64,000 bases of DNA from Pollenia angustigena (lineage: Eukaryota > Arthropoda > Insecta > Diptera > Polleniidae). The DNA lies in contig OV884060.1 in the NCBI GenBank assembly GCA_930367215.1, positions 206,463,253-206,527,252 on the forward strand, written 5' to 3'. Shown in pieces: positions 44,318 to 55,805 of this stretch (positions are counted from its first letter, which is position 1; the number at the start of each line of letters is the position of its first letter). Position numbers and translations under genes: made by a program. The notes under the pieces were generated by a model. That model was not told the origin of the DNA. It searched no databases and saw nothing but the letters and a program-made list of their open reading frames with translations.

Positions 44318-47050
44318 TACCCTTCACCACAGGTGGAAAAGGGTATATAAGTTTTTCATTCCGTTTGTAATTTCTACAATATTGATCTTAGATTCTATAA
44401 AGTATATAAGTATATTCTGTGTTCTTATGAGGAGAGAAGTTGATTTAATGATGGCCGTCCGTCTGTCTGTCCGTCTGATATGTCTTTGATATGTGTTTTC
44501 CGAAGACCCCTGACTTGATAGGGCCTAGGTTGTTTTACATTTATGTCACATATAGTCCACCATTTCTTGCTATTAAAATTCAGCAAGATCGGCCCACAAA
44601 TGCCTGAGGTATGAGCAAAAAACACGACTACCTCTAATTTTTCCCAAAAATACCTTGTTTTTGTTGTTTTATTTATTTTTTCTGTATATCTGGAGAACGG
44701 CAAGAGCCAAAGTCTCCAAACTAGGTACAAATATTAAGGTTATCAATACACAGCATCCCACAAAATGTGGGCAGAATTGAAGAAGTGGGCTTGGTACCTC
44801 CCATACAGAAAACATGAAAAACTGTATAAATACTTGAAGTTTTGGACTGTCATATGGCCTATGGATACACCTTATAAACCAAAAGATTGGATCTTTAGTA
44901 GAACATATTATCTAAAAAATTCGGAAAAATCGGTTCAGATACGAAAAAGTTATGACCAAAAAATACTTTTTTGAAAAATACTCATTTTCGGGAACTATAA
45001 GTCTTCCTGAGTCCAAGTTTTTTAACCCCAGGAATGGAATTTCTTCCTTAACCCGTTGGTACTTAAATCAGTCGAATCAGTACCCGAGTTACGACCAATA
45101 TACTGAAATCCTAAAAAGTACTCTTTTTATACCCTTCACCACAGGTGGAAAAGGGTATAATAAGTTTGTCATTTCGTTTGTAATTTCTACAATATTGATC
45201 TTAGACCCTATAAAGTATATATGAGGACAGAAGTTGATTTAACGATGTGATATCCCTGAGTTGAGTTGTAAACCATAAAACGCCCCATATTTCATTTTAA
45301 TGATATTCAAACAACGTTCCTTCATGGTTCAGTCGTCTAGGTGGCTTATAAAGGTTAGAAACTGTGAGTCCCCTGGCTCGAATCTTGGTTTTTCAAAAAC
45401 AAAAAATTTTTTTTTTAATTTTTATTTTCAAAAACGATTTAAAAAAAATATTTACCAGTGTTCGTTTTTATACCCTTCACCGAAGGTAAAAGGGTATATA
45501 TAACTTTGTCATTCCGTTTGTAATTTCTACAATATTGATCCTACACCCTATAAAGTATATATATTCTGGGTCCTTATGAAAAGCGAAGTTCAAAAAACGG
45601 GAGAAAATCGGTTCAGATACAAAAAAGTTATGACCTAAATTAAATTTTTTTTTTTAAATACCCACTTTCGGGAAACTTAGATCTCCCCGAGTCCAAACTT
45701 ACTAACTTTGTCCATTCCGTTTGTAATTTCTACAATATTGATCCTACACCCTGTAAAGTATATATATTCTGGGTCCTTATGAAAAGTGAAGTTCAAATCC
45801 GGTTGTCCGTCTGTCTGTTGAAATGGGTTTTCCGAAGCCCCCAGATATGATGGGGACTTGGTTGGGATATCTTTATGTCAGGTATTCTTATTATAACTTT
45901 GCTATTGAAATTCAGCCAGATCGGTCCGCAAGTGGCTGAGATATGAGCAAAAAACCACGACTACCTCTAATTTTTTACAAAAATCCATTGTGTTTGTTGT
46001 ATTTTTATTACTTTTTGCTGTATATCTGGGGAACGGCAAAAGCCACAGTTTCCAAATTAAGTACACACATTTAGGTTGCCAATACACACCATCCTACAAA
46101 ATGTGGGCAGAATTGGAGAAGTGGGCGTGGTACCCCCCGTACAAAAAAAATTAAAAATTGTATAAAATCCTAAATTTTACGGCCGCCATATGTTTTATGG
46201 ATATGACTTATATATAAAAATATCGGAAATTTTTAGTAGAACATATTTTATAAAAAAACGCGGGAAAATCGGTTCAGATACAAATTAGTTATGACCTTAA
46301 TTAATTTTTTTTTTTTAAATACCCACTTTCGGGAACCATAGATCTCCCCGAGTCCAAACTTTAAAACTCAAGTAAATGGTAAATTTCTTCCTTAACGTAG
46401 GTATTTAAATCTTTCAAATCGGTTTAAAAATGGCTAACTTTTGATCAAAATACTGAAATCCCAAAAATGATTTTTTTTATACCCTTCACCGAAGGTAAAA
46501 GGGTATATATGTATAACTTTGTCATTCCGTTTGTAATTTCTACAATATTGATGCTACAACCTATAAAGTATATATATTCTGGGTCCTTATGAAAAGTGAA
46601 GTTGAAATCCGGTTGTCCGTCTGTCTGTTGAAATGTGTTTTCCGAAGCCCCCAGATATGATGGGGACTTGGTTGGGATATCTTTATGTCAGGTATTCTTA
46701 TTATAATTTTGTTATTGAAATTCAGCCAGATCGGTTCACAAATGGCTGAAATATGAGCAAAAAACCACGACTACCTCTAATTTTTTACAAAAATCCCTTG
46801 TGTTTGTTATATTTTTATTACTTTTTGCTGTATATCTGGGGAACGGCAAAAGCCAAAGTTTCCAAATTAGGTACACACATTTAGGTTGCCAATACACACC
46901 ATCCTACAAAATGTGGGCGGAATTGGAGAAGTGGGCGTGGTACCTTCCGTACAAAAAAAATAAAAATTGTATAAAAACCTAAATTTTACGGCTGCCATAT
47001 GTCCTATGGATATGACTTATATATCAAAATATCGGAAATTTTTAGTAGAC
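44318..47050 (+). mobile_element. Array of DINE-like family B copies, at least five
   Basis: Copies begin near 44318, 45127, 45468, 45701 (no hairpin) and 46478. They share 'acccttcaccacaggtgg' or 'acccttcaccgaaggtaa' hairpins, 'cattccgtttgtaatttcta', 'ctataaagtatatatattct', (GTCY)n stretches (44457, 45806 and 46616) and 'gaaaaatcggttcagata'. All lie on one strand. The copies at 45701-46477 and 46478-47050 are especially similar, and the junctions look like tandem insertion or duplication. A tRNA-like fragment sits at about 45310-45400. Confidence 0.7.
45310..45400 (+). repeat. tRNA-like fragment between DINE-like copies
   Basis: 'ggttcagtcgtctaggtggc' gives an A-box-like GTCTAGGTGGC and 'cctggctcgaatcttgg' a B-box-like end, followed by an A/T tail. 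Spacing is close to a tRNA. It is degenerate and not a working tRNA gene. Confidence 0.4.
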
Positions 47051-47740
47051 CGTTGGATTACAAAGTTGTATTAGTTAAGTTATCCGTAGTTATAAAATGA
47101 AAATGAATTTGTAAACTTTTTTTTGTTCTTGCGGAATTATTCCAAACTTCTTCGGCTATCTGCGAACCGAAGACAGGTTTATATCTAAAAATAAAATGAT
47201 GTATAATTCACTTGTCACCTAGCAACAGAAGCAACCAGTTTCAATTCAACATTTTTAAATCTAATTAACTTAAACCTACCTTAAGTGTAATTTACTTAAC
47301 CTAAATACCATTAATATAACTGAAAACTAAAAGAAAAATAAAAATCAAAAATACCTACTTAATACCCTAAATCATCAGTGCATTGTTGGCATTTATTCTA
47401 ATTGGAACAACCCTCAAAAGCCAAAAGGTATCTATCAGTCCAACTCTCTCACCAAGATTGTACTTGGAACAGAAATAATTAAATTGCTCTTTTTTCTTTC
47501 CCTTATATCCACAAAATCACTACAATTCCAATATTCTTAAAAGATCATTTCGCATCTTGTAGTGCCCTGCAGTTCTGCACCCAAAATAAGAATATTGGTT
47601 AATATTCTGTGTGACAAATAGACACAGAATTACAACAATAGACATTTAACATGTGCGTATCATTGGAAATCAACTACTGACGTTGGTACTACTGACGTTG
47701 GTACTACTGACTAGGTACTGACTAGGTTGTTCCTTTGTGA
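47051..47740. other. Intergenic stretch with short tandem repeat
   Basis: No coding signal. At about 47677-47710, GTTGGTACTACTGAC repeats, followed by 'taggtactgac' twice. The part at 47150-47330 looks unique. Confidence 0.4.
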
Positions 47741-47906
47741 ACATATCGCTCATTTGCTGCAAGACCGGCATAACTCAAAAAAATCTATTTCAAAATATGA
47801 CTTTAATACACAATATAAAGAAAAACAAAGCGAAAAATTCTGCATCTCTAACTCCAAAATTTCATTTTTTGAGTTATGCCGGTCTAGCAGCAAATGAGCG
47901 ATATGT
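47741..47906. mobile_element. 166-bp MITE with about 42-bp inverted repeats
   Basis: Left arm 47741-47782 begins ACATATCGCTCATTTGCTGC and continues 'agaccggcataactcaaaaa'. Right arm 47865-47906 is its complement with one mismatch. The tips resemble those of 29128-29321. A transcript would fold into a strong hairpin with an 82-nt loop. Confidence 0.7.
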
Positions 47907-47949
47907 AGACATTGGAACCAGAGAATCGCTAGTACATTTTAGTAAAAGT

Positions 47950-48115
47950 AGTCTACACTAAATCATTTTCAGTTTAAATAAAACGTTTTTCAAATTAAAC
48001 GAAACTTGTTTCAAATGAAACTAAATTTTTTTTTAAAATAAACGAAATTTTTTTCAAAATAACCGAAACCTTTTTTTAAATAAACGAAGGTTTCGTTTGT
48101 TTTGAAAAAGGTTTA
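47950..48115. repeat. Degenerate repeat of 'caaaataaacgaaa'
   Basis: Six or more variants of 'tttcaaattaaacgaaac' in tandem-like order. Low complexity with no other content. Confidence 0.5.
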
Positions 48116-48154
48116 ATTTAAGCTGAATAATTTCTATCGGTATTAAATGCTATA

Positions 48155-48361
48155 TTTTGTCCCCCGTACTTTACGCACAAGGTTTGCAAGGATAGACAGG
48201 CAACCTTCCAACTGGACGGATGGACATCGTTAGATCGATTCAGAAAGTGATTCTCAGTCGATCGGTGTACCTAAAGGTGGGTCTAGTAACAATATTTGAA
48301 GGTGTTGTTATTATCAGCACAAACGCATAATACCCTCTCCACTATTGTGGTGTGGCCATAA
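48155..48361 (+). mobile_element. DINE-like family C, 3' part only
   Basis: 'ggacggatggacatcgttag', 'gattctcagtcgatcggtg' and 'accctctccactattgtggt' match the right part of 33093-33672. Truncated on the left. Confidence 0.6.
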
Positions 48362-49266
48362 AAATCCCCCTCTGTGCATTGTCGTGATTATTATACATTC
48401 CCATATGTGTAGACTTCTTTAGAGTTTGTATTATAACGAATTAAAAAATTGTGATCTACAACTCCATAAAATGCCCTGAAACTAATAGAAAGATACATTT
48501 TACAGTTAATGCTATTCACGGAAGGGTGCAATTTTTTTTTAATTTTTAAAAAAATTACAATTTCCTCTAATACCCGCCAATTTAAACTTCATTGATTCTC
48601 TTTATTTCCTTTCGTTGCAGTGGTTATAGTTTCAGTTAAACAACTAAAGGCGAATACGCACTCTTCTTATCGATTAACTTTCCTACTTCAGCCTCTGTCA
48701 GATGGTTCCACAATAATGGGAAATATGGTTTTTACACAGGATTTTAATAAATTTGTATGCAAAATTAAACCAATTTGTTTCATACTTTATATAATTTTGT
48801 TATTAAAGGTTGTATCGAAAATATCTTTTTTATCAAATTTCGACCTTCAGTTGTTAAACTTTTTTATTTAACAAGTTTTCCATCAGCAAAAGTATTAATC
48901 AACTATTTACTCAAGACCATCTGATTTTTTTTATTTTCAAATTAAATTTGACGTCTTCCTGAACAATTTATGACAGCCACTTTAACAAAAATAAATATTT
49001 TTGAAAGCGCTTTTATGTGCAACACAATCCGCCAGCATAATTACTGTTTAAAAGTACATATTTATTTTTTATATATTTTTATTTTGTCCTCAGGGCGTTA
49101 AAGTTGGAATTTATGACCAACTTGCATGCCTGAAAACGTGTTAAATCGCAATTATGGATCGTTGTCGCATTTCTATCTACACCGTGGCAACAGAAACAGA
49201 ACGAAAAATATTGTTTTTATCTCATAATTATGGTTAAGAATGTAGGTATGTGTGTTTGATGTTCGA
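48362..49266. other. Intergenic stretch with a doubtful exon-like segment
   Basis: At 48604-48620 the sequence 'tttcctttcgttgcag' looks like a good splice acceptor. It is followed by an open frame (about 48620-48720; VVIVSVKQLKANTHSSYRLT...) that is less AT-biased than its surroundings. No convincing donor or partner exon is seen and no domain is recognised, so I do not call a gene. The remainder is AT-rich. Confidence 0.25.
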
Positions 49267-49805
49267 ATACACAGAAAAATTAACAAAATACACAGAAAAA
49301 ATGAAAATGCAACTTCAATTAACGTATTTTTCAGAAATTTGTACTATTTATTAAATTCCGTACTGATTTTCCGCCTGCAAACAAAATGGTTATATCAATT
49401 AACGCATTTGTAAGTTTGAGCTTTTCTTGCTGTTCAGTTTCAATTAATAGGTTTAATTGAAATTTGACCACCAGTAAAAAAGGCTATATAATACGTAAAC
49501 ACAAATCAAAATATTTAAATAATTAAAACAATTAAAAAATTAATACGATTTTCGTAGGAGTGCTAAATTCCCAATTTTTCAAGTTTGATAAATACACTGA
49601 AATTTATTGTTGAGGGAAAGCTAGCTTCTATGCGCATTTCACTGGTTGCTTAGGCCAGGTCATCCGGAAGCCTTTTCCAAAGATTTTAGAAAAGCCAAAA
49701 ATATTAAACAAATAAAACCATAAAGCGAATAAGAGTTTTAAACACTCAAAGTCTTACTTGTAACAATAACAAAGCTCAAACAAAACACCAACAATAAACA
49801 GTGAG
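49267..49805. mobile_element. Repeat with 'GGCCTAAGCAACC' core, copy 3
   Basis: ACACAGAAAAA words start at 49269 and 49286. The core is inverted at about 49600-49680, with 'gtgctaaattcccaattttt' at 49560-49579 and 'gcgaataagagttttaaac' after it. The word 'gtgctaaattctcaattttt' recurs in the same orientation at about 50050, possibly the end of another copy. Limits are approximate. Confidence 0.5.
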
Positions 49806-50180
49806 TTTATCTTTTCTTACATACCCCTACAATTGGTTGGGTTCTTTCCGACTCGAATTGTAGTTGTAAGTGGGTTAAAAGAAAAAACAAAATTAAAAAA
49901 CAAATTGCTTCATTCTATTGTCTTCGTAAGAAAACAAAAAAAAAAAAAAACCAATTTGCCAACTCAGTCTTATGCACGGGCACATGCAATTATATTATCA
50001 AAGTTATTTTCGAGAATACAAAGTTTATTATTAAAACGATTTTCGTATGACGTGCTAAATTCTCAATTTTTCATATTTGAAATTTATTTATATTTTGTAG
50101 TTTGTGTGTATGTTTTCATATTTGCAAATATACACACTAACATTATAATTTTTGTCATCTATCTCCATTCATTAATTAAT

Positions 50181-50497
50181 AGCCTTATAAGGGCTAAAAA
50201 ATCAGAGCAAGTTAAACTCTCTTTTTGGTTTAAAATGTGTTTAAACCAACAAATCTATAAATCACTAAACATATAAACCATCTTTAAACGCATTAAATTG
50301 GGCGTTTAAACTACCAATACAGACCATATGAATTTGATAAGATTTATCGTAGTGCTGCCACATGTTATTTTTTTAACCACATATAATACATGGGACACTG
50401 ATTTACAGTTGTTGAGTTTAAACTATAGATAAATTCAAGTTTAGTTCAACTAAACCAGCTTTTAAACCATCAGTGATTTATTAGCCATAAGGAGGCT
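50181..50497. mobile_element. TIR element with TTTAAAC words
   Basis: Left 'agccttataagggctaaaaa' and right (reversed) 'agcctccttatggctaataa' form imperfect inverted repeats of about 35 bp. Inside, 'tttaaac/gtttaaa' occurs at least six times. Non-coding. Confidence 0.5.
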
Positions 50498-51094
50498 CCC
50501 ATACAAAATGTTCAATACAGACTAGAGGTATATTGAAGAAAAAGTCCCATAAATGCCCAGGAGTCGCCTCTAGTAAGATAACACGTATGACCGACCTCAA
50601 TTAGTTTTTTGTCGTTAACATTTTCTCGAAACATACTTTCCCCTTATCTCCTCTTCTAAGGGGGGTTCCAATACAAATATTGCGTTTTATGAAATTCTTA
50701 AATTAATTAAAATTTGTCGGCTTTTGTAAATAAGATCAATAGTTGTAAACAGATCATTTACGGCTTGTTTTTTTTTGCAGCTTCGTTTTTTATACGTCTG
50801 CTAAAAATTAGAAGCCTAGTTGCATTATCCAATTTTTCATGAATTTTTAAAAACAAAAATTTCGAAATTTTGATAAAAAAAAGGAAATTTTATTGCGGAA
50901 TTTCGGTTTTTTTTAAGTAATTTCAATAAACTAAACCGTTTTTTGAGTTACGCAAATATATGTTGCGCAACCTCCTCCATTTTCGAAATAACGGTATATC
51001 TCGAAAACAAGAGCTTACCTACAAACTGTGGGCACCCGAATTATGCTAAAACGCCATGTGCCCGGCTTGTCTAATTTTCCAACTAGCACAGTGT

Positions 51095-51195
51095 AATTTA
51101 ATCAAAATGAAATTTGATGAACTTTAGCCTAATTAAAATATCAAAATTTGGATTAAAAACCATAAGCAGTTCATCAAAATAATCACAATACTAGT
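51095..51195 (-). mobile_element. Fragment of the tRNA-like repeat (arm only)
   Basis: 'tttgatgaactttagcctaa', 'ggattaaaaaccataagcag' and 'aataatcacaatactag' match, in reverse, the left arm of 12053. Only the AT-rich end survives. Confidence 0.55.
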
Positions 51196-51269
51196 TATTC
51201 TTAAATTTAGTATTAAAAATTTTTTAATTGAAGTCAATTTTTATCTTTTCTGTGTTGCTTTTTAGGTTA

Positions 51270-51440
51270 ATTGGGTTAGCAAATTCATCAAATGGCCTCA
51301 CACCAGAGCACCATTTACAAATTGTTTAAAAAATGCCGCATTTGAAGCAATTATCGAAACAGTATTAAGGCCCAACCATAATATGCATAGCCGTGCTTGA
51401 GCTACCCAGGCAGAAATAACGACTCTTCTAAAAATTATGT
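51270..51440 (+). pseudogene. Possible mariner-type N-terminal remnant
   Basis: Translation gives NGLTPEHHLQIV, close to the LTPEQRVQIV start of the local mariner family. It is followed by broken text and the words 'cataatatgcatagccgtgc'. Too short and degenerate for a firm call. Confidence 0.3.
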
Positions 51441-51496
51441 ACCGCCACAACCCTGTTAATACAAGATTGTGACTCTACCAAAAATATGGTAACATC

Positions 51497-51620
51497 CAGT
51501 GATGCCAAGTGTAGGGAATTTTCCCTTTTTGGAGGGATTTTTTCGAAAAATTTCAAACGTAGGGGAAAAAGGACAGATTTTTTATTTTAAGGCAAATGCA
51601 GGGAATTTTCAAAATTATAT
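51497..51620 (+). mobile_element. hAT-like end fragment, CAGTGATGCCAAGTG family
   Basis: Starts CAGTGATGCCAAGTGTAGGG with 'gggaattttccctttttgg' and 'acgtaggggaaaaaggacag', matching 28854-29050 without the MITE. No right end found nearby. Confidence 0.5.
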
Positions 51621-52377
51621 CTCATATATTATCTAAAAATAAGTAAATATTCATTCATCTAATTTTCATTTAAAAATTAAAATTTTTCATATACAATAGC
51701 ATTTTATTACAAATGTAGTATTTTTAAAAGAAACCATATACTATGAGTCCTAACAGCCTGGTAATTCATATATTAAAACCATGTACCCGAATATTCTTCG
51801 AACGTATACATTGCGAACTATTTTCTTATTTTTGATATTTGCACTCGCACTCACATTCTCTGAAATGTATGCAAATATTAAAAGCGAATATCTAATAAAT
51901 GAAATTTCTGCGTAGAAATTTATTTGTATAAAAACAATCACACCTTCTTAGCTAAGAGAAATAATAATACAGAATTTCAAATTTTTAAAAAATTGTATAT
52001 GAAAACTTTTAAGAATATGAAATGATTTACTTTTAAAAGAAACTTTTTTTATATTAAAGTCCAGGGGAACTGAAGAAATTTTTTTTTTTTAATTTTACAG
52101 AGCCCCCTTTTATTTGGTACCAAGTTTGTTAAAAATTATTAGATACTTATGTTAAAAAAATTATTAATAATAAGTATTCTTGAAAACTATTAAGCTCTTA
52201 AAAAATTAACAAAAGATGAGGAAATGATAAATCAAATACAAAGTTTGAATCTGTTTTGTTCTAGATTAAAGTATTTATAGAGGCGTTTTTGTCAAAAAGA
52301 AAAAAATTAAATTTGTCACACAGTGTTATTTTTAAAATTAATTGTTTTTTTTTTAATAAATAATTTTTATTATAATA
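51621..52377. other. Intergenic stretch, no gene seen
   Basis: Very AT-rich with no coding or repeat signal that I can support. Confidence 0.4.
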
Positions 52378-52640
52378 AACTAGCCGCTTAGTCCCGGCGC
52401 TGCTCGGGATTTTCCAAATAAAAATAAAAAATTAAATACTGGAGAATTGTTTTAATGACTTGAACCCAGCACTATCTACTGTGTCAACCAGGTTTTTAAA
52501 AATTTGTTTTATGTTGTGAGTTTCAGCCAAATCGTACCATAAATTAAAAATCTTCAAATAAACCTGGCTCCGGACCAAACAAATTTATTTTCCAAGTTTG
52601 GTGCCAATCGGTCCAGCGGTTCTTGAGTTTTGGGTGATCA
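52378..52640 (+). repeat. Interspersed repeat beginning ACTAGCCGCTTAGTCCCGG
   Basis: Starts abruptly at the AT-rich/GC-rich border and carries phrases such as 'aagtttggtgccaatcggtc' and 'cagcggttcttgag'. Same group as 1-231 and 54712-55605 by its ACTAGC tip. Right limit uncertain. Confidence 0.5.
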
Positions 52641-54300
52641 AATGATATAATTTATTTTGAGTAATTTTCAATGGTGCCGCCTATCGGAAATTGGTCATAC
52701 CAACCTAGAAACCTTTGTATGGTAATGCTCAACAGCTGTGCTACAATAAAACACTTAGAAGACGTAAAAAGAAATTTTTCGAAATACAAAAATTATTGGA
52801 AATTAAACAAAAAAATTCTTCCCCCATCACAAGCCTGGTGGCTTTCATTAGATGCACTAGTAAATTAAATTCTACAATTACATGAATGCCATCGATACAG
52901 CAAAAAATATACACTAGAGCCCCAAATTGCGCCGGTCCTATTTGACCCGCTTTTTAAAAATTGGTTAAATCCGCTTTGCGTTTTTATGATTTCGATGAGC
53001 GTTTTTCGCTGAAGTCATAATCATATGTGAAGAATTTTTCTATTTGCGTGTAGAAAGGCGAATTCCCATTTAATTCTGTTAGGTAAGTTATTCTAAATAT
53101 AGTTGCGCGTTAGGAAGTAAGAAGTTAGTTCTTAATAAGAAGTTGTGTAGAAAAATGATTGCAAAGAAGAAAATGCATTAGTTTGGAACTGAACTTGGAC
53201 GTCATAAATCGTTTCAAGTCGTGTAAAAAGACTTTTGATATAGACAGAACCCTTGGTTTAGCACTTCAACAGTAAAAACAATTTGCAATAGTGATAGCGC
53301 TAAAAATTAATTATTTAAAGATAGCTCGAGTTAGTAGCAAATAAGATTGTTTTTGTGAATATGGAATTATGAAATAAATACATTTTTGTTATGTTTTTAT
53401 GAAAATATATTTTTTATGTTTGTATGTATTTCTTTTCAAATGATAAAAATATTTCAAACTTAACCATATCACTTTATTTATCATAAATAGAACTTCTTGC
53501 TAAAAATTTGCATTTTTGAACCACTCAATGCAATATATTGGGTCTAATTTGTAAAATTTAAATATTTGACGATTTTGTTAAATATTTGTGACGATTTTGA
53601 CGAATTTTGTTAAATCTTTTGACGATTTTTGAAGAAAACAGCCTAACAACCCTGGTCGGAAGACGGTTTGAACTACGTTGTAAATTCGTGAATCCATCAT
53701 TGTAAATTTTAATTAACAGTACTGTGACAAACCTAAAAAAGAAGAGTCGGAAGACGCACATTTGGCGTTATCATTTTAATATTGAGACAACATTTTAAAT
53801 TCGGTAAACAGTACGTTGTATTGATGTTGATAGTACCCCCTGCAACGTCGGCACAGCGTCGTGGTGATTGTCTTTTTCTGCCTGGATATTGTCAAAAATT
53901 ACCAAAAAGTCTCTCAAATGTATTTAAAAAAAAAAAACAATAACAAAATCAAAAAACTTTTGATTCCGTACGGAATGTGCGATCAGTTTCGCACTTTGCT
54001 TAAGCAGATGACAGTTTCATACAACTTAATTAAAAGTGTCCATAAGTTCAATATGGTGTGCTTCATATGATTTACATGTATTCGCACATTTGCTTTATCC
54101 AACTTAAGCACATCATGGTTGGTCCTATACTCTTATGGCGATTTCTTTTCTGAGAAAAATGTTGCATTAATGTTACATGTTCTACATTTTTGTGTTCGTT
54201 TGTACAAAAAATACAACTGTGGGAAAAATTTTCAAGTTCTTTTGTGAATATGTTGATGAAAAACATTCAAAACATGTTACATATTTTACCCTTACTTTAA
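52641..54300. other. Intergenic stretch, no gene seen
   Basis: The ORF 52671-52868 (65 codons) has no recognised domain. Around 53570-53640, 'gacgattttg' repeats several times. The remainder is AT-rich and unremarkable. Confidence 0.35.
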
Positions 54301-54306
54301 TTTATG

Positions 54307-54511
54307 GTGTTTTCTTCTCTACAAAAAAAATGTGACATTTTAATTAAAAAAACGCAAGTCTGTTTCTTAAAAATTTTGCTCCCGAAAAGGTGAGTTTTTT
54401 AGAATACAACAAGCCACCCTTTTCGGGAGCAAAATTTTTAAGAAACAGATGCCAAATTGCATTTTTTTTTAAATAAAATGTCACATTTTTTTGTAGAAAA
54501 GAAAACACCAT
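54307..54511. repeat. Long hairpin with perfect 31-bp inner stem
   Basis: 54360-54390 (CTGTTTCTTAAAAATTTTGC then TCCCGAAAAGG) is exactly complementary to 54418-54448, with a 27-nt loop. Outside a short mismatched stretch the pairing resumes: 'ggtgttttcttctctacaaa' pairs with 'tttgtagaaaagaaaacacc'. The total stem is roughly 75-85 bp per arm. Its shape is that of a foldback element or a precursor of small RNAs. Confidence 0.75.
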
Positions 54512-54711
54512 TAAGGTGTTTATAGTGCCCTGTTCTACAACTTTGGTACTTACTACTTTGTTTGTACAACAAATGTTTCATTTTGTTTGTCATAATTCAT
54601 ACCGCTCTTAATTTTGTAAAAAATTTGTTTTAAAACAAAATATAAAAATATTTACAAAATAAAATCAAAAAAAGTCTTTTTGTATTATAATCGTTTTGAT
54701 TTTTATAAGCC

Positions 54712-55489
54712 ACTAGCTTAACCCGGTGTGCTTTGCTACCCCCATCGTTATAAAATATATAAGTATTTAAAATATATATTAACAAAAATGTATTTATTAA
54801 ATTATGGCATTCAGTAGTTTAATTTTATGGGGGGTATTGCTCTCCCTCCGTCAACCCCGCCCATTTTTCTTTTAAAATTTACCATAATAGTGGATTTTTC
54901 CACGTTTGAAGACTCTAGCTATCATAGTTCTTCAGTAACGTGATATTTTATATTTGCATCCTATGGGGAGTACCACTTCCCCCTCTGCTATTTTATTTCA
55001 ATTTTGTGGCTCAGAAGATCCTACTACCAAAAGTTCAACAAAATGCTTGCAGCGGCTCTTAAAATATGAGATATTTATTATTGACATCCACAAAAAAATA
55101 TGGCACCGCCCCTTTGTCCAACCACACCTTTTTGAACCCAACGACATATTAATTCAGATCAATAGCCTTCTGCGAAAATTTAGTGACGATCGGTTCAGTA
55201 GTTTATTAGATATAACGTTTTTTACTTTTTCTATAAAGGGGCGGGGCCACGCCCACTTTTTTAATTAAACGTAGTTCTGTTCATGCCAACAACAAATATA
55301 CCAAATATTATCGCCGTAGGTCAAAAAATCTCATAAATAACACGAATTTAAATTTTGGGTTGTATGGGCGTGGCATCGCCCCTTTGCCCAGTCACAATTT
55401 TATATAGCCTAATGTCTCTTCCAGGGTCACAGTTACATGCTGTGAAAATTTCAAGTTCATCGGTCAAGTGGTTTGGCCTCCTATAAGGC

Positions 55490-55556
<67 letters not shown>

Positions 55557-55605
55557 TATACAAATATATATACATACATTCACTTTTATATATATAAATT
55601 AGTGA
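54712..55605 (+). repeat. Interspersed repeat with ACTAGCTTAACCCGG tip and (TA)n tail
   Basis: Begins ACTAGCTTAACCCGGTGTGC and runs through 'gatcggttcagtagtttatt', 'ggggcggggccacgcccact' and 'ttcatcggtcaag', ending in a (TA)n tract and 'cattcacttttatatatata'. The fixed start and microsatellite-like tail suggest a retroposed or rolling-circle family. Unassigned. Confidence 0.55.
55493..55572. repeat. (TA)n microsatellite
   Basis: About 80 bp of TA repeats with two interruptions ('atgtata' and 'caaa'). It forms the tail of the preceding repeat. Confidence 0.9.
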
Positions 55606-55805
55606 TGTTAATATTTGTTTCCAAACCGTAATAGCGTGCAGAAACCGCTTTAACAGCTTTTAAAATCGCGCAGTAAGTACATTAATGATGAAAGTGTAAT
55701 AGTTGTGAATAAAAGCACTAATTGTGTTCTTTTAAAATTGCACAACATGTAACACTTCGAGTGAGTATAGGTTACATCAGAAAATGGGACATGTATATTA
55801 GACCG

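Noticed and set aside
49833..50276. Longest non-transposon ORF (147 codons)
   Set aside because: It crosses a repeat and enters a TIR element. Composition follows AT background, with lysine/isoleucine/phenylalanine runs and no recognised domain.
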